Below, one piece after another: positions 38,739-48,746 of a stretch of DNA of 64,000 nucleotides; the stretch's first letter is position 1, and every line of letters starts with the position of its first letter. A program made the position numbers and the translations under genes. The notes below the pieces were generated by a model. The model saw only the letters and a program-made list of their open reading frames with translations. It searched no databases and had not been told where the DNA came from. This DNA comes from Chrysaora quinquecirrha (Eukaryota > Cnidaria > Scyphozoa > Semaeostomeae > Pelagiidae): contig JACTAT010000013.1 in NCBI GenBank assembly GCA_014526335.1, positions 3,693,987 to 3,757,986 of the forward strand, read 5' to 3'.

Positions 38739-41700
38739 CAATCAAAAAAACTAAAGAACAATCAAGAGACATACTCTTTCTCTGGTGATCATTCCATCAT
38801 TCCAATTTAAAGCCAAAGTATCTTCTTCTCCTTCAGGCAAATGAGCACGAAGTTCATCCATCGCTGATTCAGATTGGCAAATATATTCCATGTATTCTCG
38901 ACTGAGTACGAAATCTCTATAGAATTTCTCTTCCATCGTGTGGTAGGCAATTTTCTGAGCATCGAAAAAGTATTCAGATCCTCCTTTTCCTGATAGTAAT
39001 AAAAATGGGTAAAAATGACATGAAATACATAGGTAGTGCATGATTACATGTATCGTAACTTTTCTCGTGTGATTCATAAAAGAATGCAAATTTGCTGAAA
39101 CAGAATTTGCTTTCTGTCTGACGCTATCGTACGTAGACACTTACAGTAAATACTAAAATGGCCCAAGCGATACGATCCTAAATTTTTTAAGTAAATGAAA
39201 AATTCCTTTTGTCTGAACCAGTGCCCATTCTATGCATCATAAGTACCATTTTCATCCAATATGAAGACCGCCAACCGCTGTGTGGTGCTTTTTGCAAAGG
39301 CCTTAAGTACTTCAACCCAGTTGCTCTGACTTGCTCCAGAAAGAGATTATTAATTATGGCTAATGATTCTATATTAATTTCAGCAAATTGTGCACGGTAA
39401 AATTTAAAGTTTTTATAAGCAATCTACTTCTGAGTAGTATCTTACACTACGTCCAAGAACTTCAGAATGACGGGTGAAATAGACGTCTGATTATTAGTAG
39501 GCTAATATAAAACCCAATATCCAGCATACTTCACAAAAGCAAATGAATACGAGAAATCGTTAAGCCAGTTAAAGACTCTAAGACAGAATTACCATAAATG
39601 TATGCTTCCATTCCCCTCACTAGTCTCGTGTCAAGTTTTACAACCTTTTCAGCCGATGGTGTAACGTACACCTGGAAAATCTCTCTCGCAGATTCCATGG
39701 CCTCGCTCGGTTTTACGAGTCTCAAATGCTCAACTGCCATCCATAAGCTGAAAGAATAAAATCCGTGCTTTAATAGAGGTTTTGTCAAATCAATACAGAA
39801 AGGTCACCATTTCTTGACAAAAAAAGCAAGAACAGAGACTATTCCACTGTCAACAATTAGTATAGCCGGGTGAAAAAAGGTTCTAATGTGCCATGGCGTA
39901 GTGACCTAATCCATTTAACTTGGAGTGTCAGAAGCTCAGCGAGGTCGTGCATCGACCCCTTGCCAAGGTAGCATAGCGTCACAGCAAGGGTCGAGGTCTT
40001 GATTAGTTAAAATACTACTGAGATTGTAACGACTGGCACCTAAATACACCACTTCACCTTCATCGCCATCGTAATACAACGTTTTGGCAGCAAGCTGCAA
40101 GGAAAATCGTTTTCTGTACAATAAAAACATATATCTCGTCCTTATGATTTTCACAGTACGCTATAATCTTTGCATTTAAGTTAAAACAGTGAAGTTATTA
40201 TGTAATAAAATGCGAGTAATTTTCATATTCCTTACCCAAGCAGATTGTTACTGTTATTTCTTTGAAGAAATAACATGAAATAACTTCTTGCAAGACTGTT
40301 ATCCATAATCTGACGAAAACTAAGCATCTTTGTAGAATTTGATCGTTTTGTTTTCATGCTTTTCACTTGGTCTTTGCCTCCACTTTCAAATGGTTGTCCA
40401 TGGCCAAGACCATATGCTCTATAGTCAGGACCACCAAATGTACGGATCCTCTTCTCACACAGTGATTTTGCAACCCTGCATTGATTAATGTATCTCTTAA
40501 GATTTCTCTCTCTAAGCATTTCTTTTTTGTTTTTCTTTGCAGTTTTCTCAGCACCATCTTCTCTGTCAATGCCTTTCAAGTTGTGAATTACAGTGGCCTG
40601 CATTATTTCTGCAATGGTGTGGTACCTGAAATCACAATTAAAAATTCCAGGACGATAATGAATAAAGATAACTCTATAACACCATATCATCTATGGAACT
40701 TTTTTGACCAAAGGATGTAACTTTTTCGAAACTTCAAGACATTGAGTTTTCGATGCTAGTGTGGTATAAAGAATTTGAAACATAGTCTAGGTGCAATTTG
40801 ACAAATTTCCATAATTGCGGCCATTCATCTAAAAGGTCTATTTAATAGAACAATTGGCTGATGTTGTTTATACCCATTTGAGGTCAAATGGACCTACTCT
40901 TGGCCATGCTTTAAATTGAATTGTAAATTTTGTGCCATTTGACAACAAAGTAATGGTACCTCAAGGGTAAGACTATGTGATCTGAAATGGGTGTAAACAA
41001 TGTTAGCCGATTCTGTCTATGCCCCTCCTCTTCTTAACACCACCTCTTTTATGCCCCACTATTTCAAAACCCCTGAGATTTTAGGGACTATTGAAATATA
41101 ATAACATTAAAATTAACTGTGTGTTTTACAAATCAGATTTGATCAAATCCTCACCTAATTTGCTTTAATGTTTCAACATCATGAGTGGTATTTATGAGCT
41201 TGATGAACTCTTCATAGGTTTCTGCATAAGCGTATTGCTGCTTACGAGTTTCAGTGATCTTTTCTCTGTCTTCCAAGTACATGACTAATGTCTGATTGAT
41301 ATAATCTGGGTCACAAACTGACTCTGCAGTTGGCAAAAGAACATAATTTGCAAGTATCTCCCTCAGAATATACCTCAGAGAAGGACAGTGTGCATCACTA
41401 GGTGGAAGCACACAATACAACAAAGCTTCTGATGCAGACCGTAGGTAGCTCAGCTCAGACTCTCTGTCTTTTAGAGAAGGGTGCAAGAGAAATGGTGATG
41501 TCAGACCAGGGTACGTCCTTGCATTTGAAAGCCTGAGATCTTGAAAATGGGTACAAAGTCTTGTTACAACATCATTTGCTAAGAAATTAACAAGATCAAC
41601 ATTTCTAAGTCTTTCTGTAACATTTTCAATTATCTTCCAGATTTCTTTGTTTAGAATCTCAACAAATGCAGTCTCATCTTTGCCGATATCCCTGAACCAT

Positions 41701-42107
41701 GACAAGCAAAAGTCTCTTATTACCAAGTCAATCACTTCTTGCAAAGACTTATCCATTTGTCTAGAAATGACGATTTTATGATGGTAGAAATGTCTTTCGT
41801 AGTTTTTAGTCATTGATTCAAGTAATTTTGTAACTTGCTGTTGTTCTCGAGTTGGCCTCGGAGGTGGTGGTACTCTGTGCTTTCCATGAACAAGGACTAT
41901 TGAAAGTCCAGATATTACGCTTAAGATCAAGATTAACATGACCAAAAGCCATGATATCAAGGTCTGAAGTATTCCAGTTGCAAGAAGGAAAGCTGTGAGG
42001 GCTACCAAAGCTGGGATATAAAATTTTGGGTTTTTGCATAAAGATCGGATCCGTTCATTGTTCTTTAAATGAAACAGAAGTTTATTTTCACCTATTAATG
42101 TTGTCAT
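29662..42107 (-). CDS. SNX25: Sorting nexin 25-like protein, complete gene
   Basis: Endomembrane sorting nexin of the PXA-RGS-PX-nexin C class. Exons: 41155-42107, 40236-40625, 39593-39747, 38775-38989, 38284-38308, 38014-38093, 37840-37887, 37156-37234, 36871-36923, 35964-36119, 34743-34859, 34503-34598, 34337-34384, 34025-34088, 33820-33839, 33305-33378, 33014-33080, 32454-32580, 31703-31757, 31534-31586, 30668-30715, 29662-29820; about 1030 codons. The first exon holds a hydrophobic hairpin (residues ~30-75) and the PXA domain. RGS starts at LSFRQIMDNSLARSYFMLFL and runs on through LLGLWMAVEHLR. PX is centred on GWVVARQLGD (exon 35964-36119). Nexin C contains DSIAEPLYSLISEIFELKG and SMLVYYIANLKDSFWPGGRL. 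The protein ends NLDEF at a TGA. The exon after PX (LLQDERVYQSEELYLFLSPSPEQL) and the C-terminal half fit SNX25 better than SNX13 or SNX14. Exon 35964-36119 carries two small frame breaks; otherwise the gene looks functional. Confidence 0.88.
30000..30345. repeat. Tandem repeat, ~45-60 bp units
   Basis: About seven imperfect units built from GTGACGTTAAACCACGTTAA and CATACAGCCTGGTATACTGG. Some units lack the duplicated CACGTTAAA segment, so unit length varies. It lies in the last SNX25 intron. Confidence 0.9.
31034..31275 (-). repeat. 66-bp tandem repeat encoding a 22-residue period
   Basis: About 3.5 units of roughly 66 bp containing TCTGGTCCACACGTCCACAT and CTCCCTCTATCTCTCT. On the minus strand the frame is open for 97 codons with the period REIEGVEIHVDDVDVWTRY. 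It lies in an SNX25 intron (between exons 30668-30715 and 31534-31586) without good splice sites at its ends, so I read it as a minisatellite. Confidence 0.85.
31850..32185. repeat. 28-bp dispersed minisatellite, locus 1
   Basis: Degenerate, partly deleted units of GCTGACGAATACAGTACGAA. The same unit forms arrays at 35270-35650 and 59230-59720. This is the most decayed array. It lies in the SNX25 intron between exons 31703-31757 and 32454-32580. Confidence 0.85.
33820..33839 (-). other. SNX25: 20-nt microexon of SNX25
   Basis: Bounded by TTTTAG upstream and GTAGGT downstream. It reads DAGIEEG across the junctions, joining ...EEAEEI (exon 34025-34088) to ATDRKDS (exon 33305-33378). Skipping it would shift the frame, so the phase supports it as a real exon. 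Confidence 0.75.
34929..35064. mobile_element. Foldback/MITE-like inverted repeat
   Basis: The left arm begins CTTTGTTTTTATTTTCGAAG and the right arm ends GAAAATCCTTAATAAAAACAAAG, its inverse with a short indel. Pairing continues through GGGAAT..., CCTTAGTTACG/CGTAACCAAGG, so the arms cover most of the 136 bp. It is non-coding and sits in an SNX25 intron next to exon 34743-34859. Confidence 0.8.
35270..35650. repeat. 28-bp dispersed minisatellite, locus 2
   Basis: Around 13 units of GAATGCTGACGAATACAGTA + CGAAATGA. The period is exactly 28 bp in the best-preserved stretch (units starting at 35465, 35493, 35521). It lies in an SNX25 intron. The minus strand lacks stops in two frames, giving spurious ORFs of 119 and 153 codons. 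Confidence 0.93.
36254..36524. mobile_element. MITE family A, copy 4
   Basis: TTAGGCCATTGTTGGTCAAAC at the left and GTTTGATCGTTTGGCCAGGG-CCTTA at the right form inverted ends. The interior holds TGCTTGACGAACA and CAAATCTCAAATGTT. About 270 bp, in an SNX25 intron. A shared TTA edge hints at a TA or TTA target duplication. Confidence 0.82.
38440..38750. repeat. GAT trinucleotide microsatellite
   Basis: About 310 bp of GATGAT and its variants (GACGAT, AATGAT); the last 60 bp is a pure GAT run. It lies in the SNX25 intron immediately after exon 38775-38989. The Asp-rich and Met-rich frames are products of the repeat. Confidence 0.95.
39894..40075 (+). repeat. tRNA-derived SINE, diverged copy
   Basis: GGCGTAGTGACCTAATCCAT (A-box region), a degraded B box (GTGCATCGACCCC), ATAGCGTCACAGCAAGGGTC, TCTTGATTAGTTAA, then GACTGGCACCTAAATACACC and CACTTCACCTTCATC. 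It lies in the SNX25 intron between exons 39593-39747 and 40236-40625. Confidence 0.75.
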
Positions 42108-42392
42108 CCTTCAGTGTTTGGAGCTGTAGAGTACGTTATCCAACGTCATCATAAGAGCTTTTCTCCTTTCCAAACCCATCGCCGTCCGCCATTTGCAGAA
42201 ATTGTTTAGCTTTTGGCATTGGCCTCTCTTTCGATTAAACGCGTGATCGAGACAATTTAAGGGTTAAACACAGCAACAACAACACAAAATAAATTCAACA
42301 GATTGAAATTCTTTCCTTTGCAGGACTGCAGGGTAAGAGATGCTAAGGTGCAAATTTGATTTGGTAATTGCAATTTTACGTTCTTGTTAAAA
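42108..42392. promoter_or_regulatory. Probable bidirectional promoter, SNX25 / helicase
   Basis: Only about 285 bp separate the SNX25 start codon (42107, minus) from the likely helicase start codon (42393, plus), so both 5' regions must share this stretch. No TATA box or specific element could be assigned. Confidence 0.5.
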
Positions 42393-44072
42393 ATGGCAAC
42401 AAATGAAGACTTCCAGCCTCTAAGAAGAAGCCTGAAAGCGGAAAGGAACCGAAACTGAAGACAACTTTGTATCATCATACAGAAGAGATGCTGACCCCCA
42501 CCACCATCAACAAACAGACTCAGAAAAGTACCAATAAATGATTCCCTTGCTTTAAGCTCAAGAGACATTGAAAAACTTCGGTTTCATTACAGCATAGAGG
42601 TAGATGATGAAAACTGCCCCAGTCCAGTCACAACATTTAAAGAAGCCAACATACCCAATGAAATCATTAGCTATTTATCTGCTTCTCAAATACACACCCC
42701 TACTGCTGTTCAGATGCAGGCAATTCCAATACTATTATCAGGCAGAGACATTGTCGTCATTGCTCCAACTGGTTCTGGGAAGACATTAGGTTATTTGCTA
42801 CCTCTGTACATGTTTTTAAAAAGAAAATTTCAGACGGCTCAGTCAAATCCTGGAACTCCGTTGGCACTCATCATTACACCTACAAGAGAGTTAATGCAAC
42901 AAGTGCAAGAAACAGCAAAAAGATGTTTGATTCTGTCAAAACAAGTCAGTCACATGTTGCAAGTTCAAATGAATCATTTTACAGAAGTCAGACCCCAACT
43001 ACCCCTCATCAACAGTTTTCAGGAGCTTTCAACCCAGTTTACCCTGTAACTAATTTTACAAATTCATTCCAGAACCTTAAACCTGGGATTCCACCCCCTT
43101 ATCCAAACAGTATACCCTACCATGGTCAATCACACTACTATCAACCACCATACCAACCAAATATACCCCCAACACATGCTAAGTCTTCAAATTCAGTATA
43201 CGGAATCTGTGGGGGTGTCCCACTGAGAGCTCAAACAGAAAGCTGAAAGAACACATTGATATAGTTGTTGCAACCCCTGGAAGGCTTTTAGAGCTTTCTC
43301 AAAAGAATATAATTGATTTGAGCAGCATCAGTTATCTTGTTATTGATGAGTGTGATAAAATGCTTGATATGGGCCTCGAAGAGCAATTGAGAAAGCTGAT
43401 TGCCCTGATAACAGTCCGTGACATTCCCAGACAAACAAGTCTGTGGTCTGCAACTTTGCCAGATTCTCTTGAGAGACTGGCAAGATCAGCTGTTTTGAAT
43501 CCTGTGATTATGCATGTTGGATTGAAGGATACTGTTTGCAAGAACATTTCACAGGATATAATTTTCATGCATTCATATCAAAAACCAAAGAGGCTTCTTC
43601 AGACACTAAGAAGCACTGAGTTTCCCCCTGTTATAGTGTTTGCTTCCTCCATTACAGCTGTTGATGAAATAGTTGAGCTGCTCAAAGAGGAGGAATTTCA
43701 TGTAGAAGGACTTCATTCTCAGAAAATCAAGAACACAGATTCAAAGTAATATCTGATTTTAGAAATGGAAATTTTGACGTCTTAGTTGCAACTGATCTTG
43801 CAAGTCGTGGTTTGGACATTGTTGATATAACCCATGTCATAAATTACGACACTCCAAACAGTATTCAGGACTATATTCACAGATGTGGTCGAACTGGAAG
43901 ATTTGGTAGACCTGGCTGTGCAACTACATTCCTGACTCTAGATTGTAAAATCGCAAATGAGTTGAAAGAACTTCTTGAATCAAGTGGTCTCCCTGTTCCA
44001 AAAGCTTTAGATGATACGAAACAGTTTGGGAAAAAGGTTTTGAAAACGGAGTTTGGTGACAGGTTATTATGA
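42393..44072 (+). CDS. DEAD-box (DECD) RNA helicase, intronless, frame-broken (DDX59-like)
   Basis: ATP-dependent RNA helicase of the DEAD-box superfamily. Seen in order: Q-motif region IHTPTAVQMQAIP, Walker A APTGSGKT, motif Ia TPTREL, GGVPL, motif Ib TPGR, motif II DECD instead of DEAD, motif III SAT, motif V ATDLASRGLD and motif VI HRCGRTGR. The last residues are EFGDRLL. A Pro/Tyr/Gln-rich segment of about 75 residues (42985-43205) is inserted between motifs Ia and GG. The N-terminal RRSLKAERN and the PTxxQMQxIP pattern recall DDX59, but no HIT zinc finger is seen, so the assignment is tentative. Start at 42393 is likely but not certain. The frame breaks at about 42452-42454, 42524-42527, 42917-42921, 43239-43241 and 43723-43726, all in A runs; bridging each gives one continuous domain. 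It may be a functional gene with assembly errors, or a retrocopy. Confidence 0.75.
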
Positions 44073-44074
44073 GA

Positions 44075-44615
44075 TTGTAGTATAGAAACGGGGCAGTTAT
44101 GGCGGTTTCTTGAGTCAATTGGTCCCGTAATTCCAAATGCAAAAGACGGTACGAAACCATCCGGAAAAAGATTTTTTAAAACACAGTTAAGCAACAAGAT
44201 ATTATGACATGAAGTTTGTGACGGCTCCTCAGATCTGTTACCCTCCCCATTCCAGAGGCTTTCAATGGCGCGAAACGATTCGGGAAAAAGGTTTTGAAAA
44301 CATGGTTTAGCGACAAGATCTTATGAGATAAAATGAAGAACATAACAATGGTTTCTCTCATATGGTACTCCCCCTGTTCTTAAAGCTTCAAATGGTACGA
44401 GGCGGTAAAAATGTTTCAGAAGCCGAGCCGAGCGACATAATGTTTGGAACCGAGTTTCATAATGAGATAAAATGAAGATTTTAACGGTTTCTCCGATCAG
44501 TTGACTTTCCTGTTCTAGAATATTCAGGTGGCACGAAACAATTCGGCAAAAAAGTTTTGAAAGCAGAGTGCAAATTTGAAAGCAGACAAGATATTATGAG
44601 ATCATGATGAGAGGA
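44075..44615. repeat. Four decayed tandem copies of the helicase 3' end
   Basis: Units at roughly 44100-44213, 44219-44337, 44345-44474 and 44479-44610 each repeat the terminal coding segment of the helicase (43970-44075). Recurrent blocks are ACGAAAC(A/G)(A/G)TTCGGGAAAAA, GGTTTTGAAAAC, AGCGACAAGATATTATGAGA. Each unit retains a stop-like TATTATGAGAT. The units are diverged and do not extend the ORF. Confidence 0.85.
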
Positions 44616-44619
44616 CGCT

Positions 44620-45753
44620 AATGTTTTGCAAATGGTGTCTGGAAGCCAATTTGCAGATGTAAACAACGAGAAAATGCGACGAAAATATTGCCATTAGCCA
44701 TCAATCTTTCAACATTAATTCGAATTCTACACATACTGTACACGTACAGGCATGTGGATAATTAATCTTACATACAACTAATCTAACAATTGCCTGCAGA
44801 ATTAACACAAGATGCTTTGGGGTGGTTTATCAGCGGAGAACCTTCTTTCCACTACAAATCCCTAGGCATTCAAGCAGCTAACCTAGGATCAAATCTGGTT
44901 TCCAATCGGTCGCTTGCTATCGCTGAGTTCCGTTAAGTATCGCTGAAGTCTTGGGACATATTTTAGCTTGTTGTTGTCGATAAAATACTGTTGCCATTGC
45001 CACTGGCTGTCTGTGAGTTTTATGAAAACCGGGTGAAAAAACAAAGTTTTGAGCAACAGTTAAAATCTGAAAGAAGCGTGTTGCTGTGCCTTTGGCATCC
45101 TTGTTCCCGAAGGTCGCTAGCTAAGCTAGTGTGTTCTGCTGTCGCTAGCCTAGCCTGTCATTAAATCTCTACTAAGCAACACAAAGATAAGCTATTGTTA
45201 ACATGTGTCTGGCTATTGCTGAAGTGGTTACAAGAGTTTTTCCAAAGCGTCGCCAGCACATTTCAAGAAACTTAGCACTGCGAGGTGACATATTGGAAAT
45301 CAGACTTGTGGATAAGGTTAAGATTCTCCTCCAACGGTTGCATTTCGTATAATCATACGACGGGGCTGCAAGCAGTATATAGTTTAGACGATAAGAGACG
45401 AGATTTTGTAAGATCAAAACGACTTTGAGCGACTTTATCCTCGAATCTTTGTACGCGGCATGATTAATATGATCTATTTCTAAAGTGAATGAACTATCAA
45501 CTGAATGCAACTGAATCAAAATATACAGCAAGCTAGTAAAATTAAATATTTAGCGTTCATGTCCTGTCCTATACAACTGCAATTTTAATATATACAATTA
45601 TTATAAATATATAGGTATATATAAATTAGTATTAAACTCTTTAATTCGCCAGCGATGTTTGTGAGTTTCTACTTGAATAAGGGGCCAGTGCGTGTTTTCG
45701 ACAGCTTGCAGTTGAACTTGCGATTTAGGCGCAGATTCAAAGCCATATCAATA
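44620..45753. other. Intergenic, no supported gene
   Basis: Between the helicase repeats and the bHLH stop codon. A 119-codon minus-strand frame at 45172-45531 shows no known domain and no codon pattern convincing enough to call. The AT-rich stretch at 45570-45640 may be bHLH 3' UTR. Confidence 0.5.
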
Positions 45754-46127
45754 TCATTCATCTAAAACGTATTGTAAATAAGCCATATAGCATATAGCTA
45801 GTCTAAGTACTTCGATTTTCGATAGTTTCTTGTTTTTGGCAATGAAGGAATCGATTGTCGCAGTTTATCGAAAGCGGTATTGAATGCTTTCGCTCTGTCT
45901 TTTTCTTTTACGTTAGTTGCATTACGATAGTTTCGTTGCGAAGTTTCGCCGTCGGACGACTCATCAGCCAGGTTTCGCGCTCGTTTCGGTGGTCTCCTTG
46001 TCGCTGTGTATATCGTTTCCTCGTATTTACGCTTTCCCATTAGGTACGTACCTGCACTGTTGACATCCAAGCTTTCTGCGGGCTCCGTCTTCACAAAATG
46101 GCTTAGTCTTTGTTTTGACAGAGGCAT
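45754..46127 (-). CDS. bHLH transcription factor, NHLH/HEN-like
   Basis: Intronless gene of about 124 codons. The N-terminal half is low complexity, with a basic stretch KRKYEETIYTATRRPPKRAR. It is followed by a bHLH domain: basic/helix 1 NVKEKDRAKAFNTAFDKLR, loop QSIPSLPKNKK, and helix 2 LSKIEVLRLAICYMAYLQYV, ending LDE and a TGA at 45754. Helix 2 resembles NHLH/HEN and related group A neural bHLH proteins, which heterodimerise with E proteins on E-boxes. The frame is interrupted in a five-A run (45833-45837 on the plus strand); adding one base restores helix 2. The start ATG at 46125-46127 is the first in frame. Family is firm, subfamily is inference. Confidence 0.82.
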
Positions 46128-48558
46128 GTTGGTCCAGCGATATAAAAGGACAGTAAATAGAGCCTAAAATGGAAGTAAATATGCTTACATTAAATTTAGA
46201 ATTTGCTAAAGACAGGAAGGATTTGATATATGGCCTTAGTTATTCATTAGTATTATTCCCTTCCTTTACATTTCGATATATAGATTGTTCTATTTTCTTT
46301 TCTGTAAATACTCTGCCTTACTAATATATTGAAAAGATCAGAGGCTCTTTTGATATAAATGAATCTATCATCTCTGAAAACAGCCGCTTCTCTCATAAGT
46401 TATTCCTAAAACTAGTTTAGCAATGAACCAAGGTACTCTGAGGGGCAGGGACCGCGCAGCCTTTTAGAACTGGGGGGGGGGCTAGCAAAGCGAGAACGAA
46501 CAGGGGTCCGGTGGCTTTCCCCGGGAAATTTTTCCTACACCACGCCGTTTTGAGTGTCGGAAAATGCCCCTTTCAAACAAAATTGTTAGCAACGAGTGAC
46601 GGGTGCCCCTCTCCGCTTTCAAGTTTTAGAATCGAAAATTCATCTCCAACACAACACACAACTGCTGTTAGGATATGGATCCCCTGCTTACTAGATTTTC
46701 CCTTAGTAAGATCAAAATCAAACTTAAGTTTCAAACACGTAGAATTTTATTACATTCAGTCTTGTTGTACGCAACCACACAGCAACACGTTGACGTTGTT
46801 ACATTCCTACTTTAGGATTCCACCCCCCCCCCAAATTGGGACTCGATTATAAGAAAGTACAAAGGCTGTGCGCGTGTTCGCAAAATATACTTTTCCTCTC
46901 ATTTCGGCCCTTTGGAGCTCGTTTCTGGGCAAGTCTAGCTCGTTTCAGACTTGGGTCCTCATCAGAGTGCAATCTAGGCTTATTGTGTATATTTTATTAT
47001 CATGAATTATTCGTTGTATTCACTACAAATTTTCTAGTACAACCTTTTTCATTCGAGTTTCTCTGTTACCTAGATACAGCGCACTAGTTGGCAAATATTT
47101 CCTCATCCTTTGACAACACTGCGTTATGAAAATTACCGTGAGTTAATAATAGCCTGCACTGCACCTTTATCTCACTCCATCCTTTCTTTGCGTACCCTGT
47201 CACTACTTTAGAGTGCAAAAGAACAGATTTCCAAAATTGCGCATATACGATCAATCAAGGTATATATCTTGATTGCTTAGTCTTAAATTTAATTTAGATA
47301 GCCATTGCAAGAAAGGGCGCACTTTGCTTGGCAGCAGTTAAATTTTTTTAATTTAAGTGTTTCTGCTTTTAAAAGAGCTTTGATTGCAACTCAGAAGTTA
47401 TGCGTTTTCGAAAGGCATCCGGATCTGGGATAGGGGAGGAAATGGTAAAGGGAACGAAACAGCTTAACCATCGGAACAACACAACACCCGAAACTCTAAG
47501 ATATTAGATCAAACCAAAATTTAGATTAGATGAACAAGAAAGCAAAAACAAGTTAAAATGCCTTCTTTCATCATAAAATTGTCCATTTAGAATTTCATCG
47601 TTTTTTCTCTGCATCGAACTTAGCTTAGCATTTGTTTTTTGCAATTTCGTTATCATTGGGTCCTGAACTGCATAATTTTAGACTAGATTTTCTATCGATA
47701 TACAAGTGTAAAGAAGTGCACTTTTTACAAAAATAAAACACTAGCGTACAAAGCTCTTAAAAGACTACATACAAAGTTCTATAAACATGCTATACTTTTT
47801 TAAACCTAAAAGAAACATTTTCGGTGGCCTTCACTTAGTAGACTTGCTTGCATGTAAGTAATGTTGCTACTCTTCTACCAATACACGTACTTCTAAAGCG
47901 AAATTAGGACTAGACTAGCGAAGATGAACGATTAGAAAAAGTTAAGTAACTTATGTCTTTCCAACGCTGCAGCCAAAAGAATGAATGAATGATAACCGAG
48001 GGGTTGAGCACGCTCGGAACTAAGAAACTTGTCTTCGTAATTACATAGTACCCTTAGTTGTGAACGACAAAGTTGAAGACAAGTAAAGACTTCACAATGA
48101 AAAACAATGTACAATAAAAGTTTAATATTTAGAGAACATACCTTTACACTAAATACAGTGTCTTCTCTCTGGCGATGAAAAACTGGAATGAACGAAAGAA
48201 CTTTCTTTTTGCTAAAATTTATGGATGAATTTTTTCTTTCCAACTCCCAAAGGCTTTCCAATTAGAGCCCGTCTCCCAAGACTATTTCAATTTTCTCGAG
48301 TTTCGCGATGGTGATGATGATATTTATGCAACTATTCCAGTGGGAGTCGTTAGTAATGTTTACTCATAATACAAATCGGCAGTTTTGTCGAAACCGGCAA
48401 AATAATTATTCCACTATTTACAAATAGCAGCAACAATACAAAAGAATTTAATGTGTAGAAAATTTTCCCACTGTCTTTATCCATGTATATGCAATCGTAG
48501 ATAGAAGGTTAACACAAACTCTTTTTGTGTTTAATCGGCTTTTTATTGATGTTGACTT
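46128..48558. other. Intergenic, no supported gene
   Basis: AT-rich, with G and C homopolymers near 46477 and 46823. Frames at 46511-46852 and 47932-48261 lack recognisable domains or splice sites. Part may be the bHLH promoter. Confidence 0.5.
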
Positions 48559-48559
48559 T

Positions 48560-48746
48560 TCAGCTTTCTTCCTGTTCCTCTGTTTGAACCGCATCTAACG
48601 CGGCCTCGCTTCTAACTTTCTTATACACAAGGCGATTCATCTTCCTCAAAGTGACGTAAATTTGGATATTGTTAATGGTTAAAACAAACCCCGCACATAG
48701 TAATATAATAAGCGCTCTCTCCTTTGAAAATGGCCTATCCACCCTC
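48560..48746 (-). CDS. Terminal coding exon of a small membrane protein, unrecognised
   Basis: A 60-codon open frame with one membrane segment (ALIILLCAGFVLTINNIQIY), then a basic, charged tail (RKMNRLVYKKVRS) and an acidic end (QTEEQEES). TGA is followed 13 nt later by AATAAA (48542-48547, reverse), a good polyadenylation signal. The frame has no upstream ATG: it opens with AGG GTG after a TTTAATAG acceptor-like site, so it is probably the last exon of a gene whose upstream exon was not located, or a start codon is missing through sequence error. The family was not recognised. Confidence 0.4.

Noticed and set aside
38419..38788. Asp-rich, Met-rich and Ile-rich ORFs of 86-117 codons
   Set aside because: They are all frames of the GAT microsatellite.
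45172..45531. 119-codon minus-strand ORF
   Set aside because: No domain, no polyadenylation signal or splice context, and composition like surrounding intergenic DNA.
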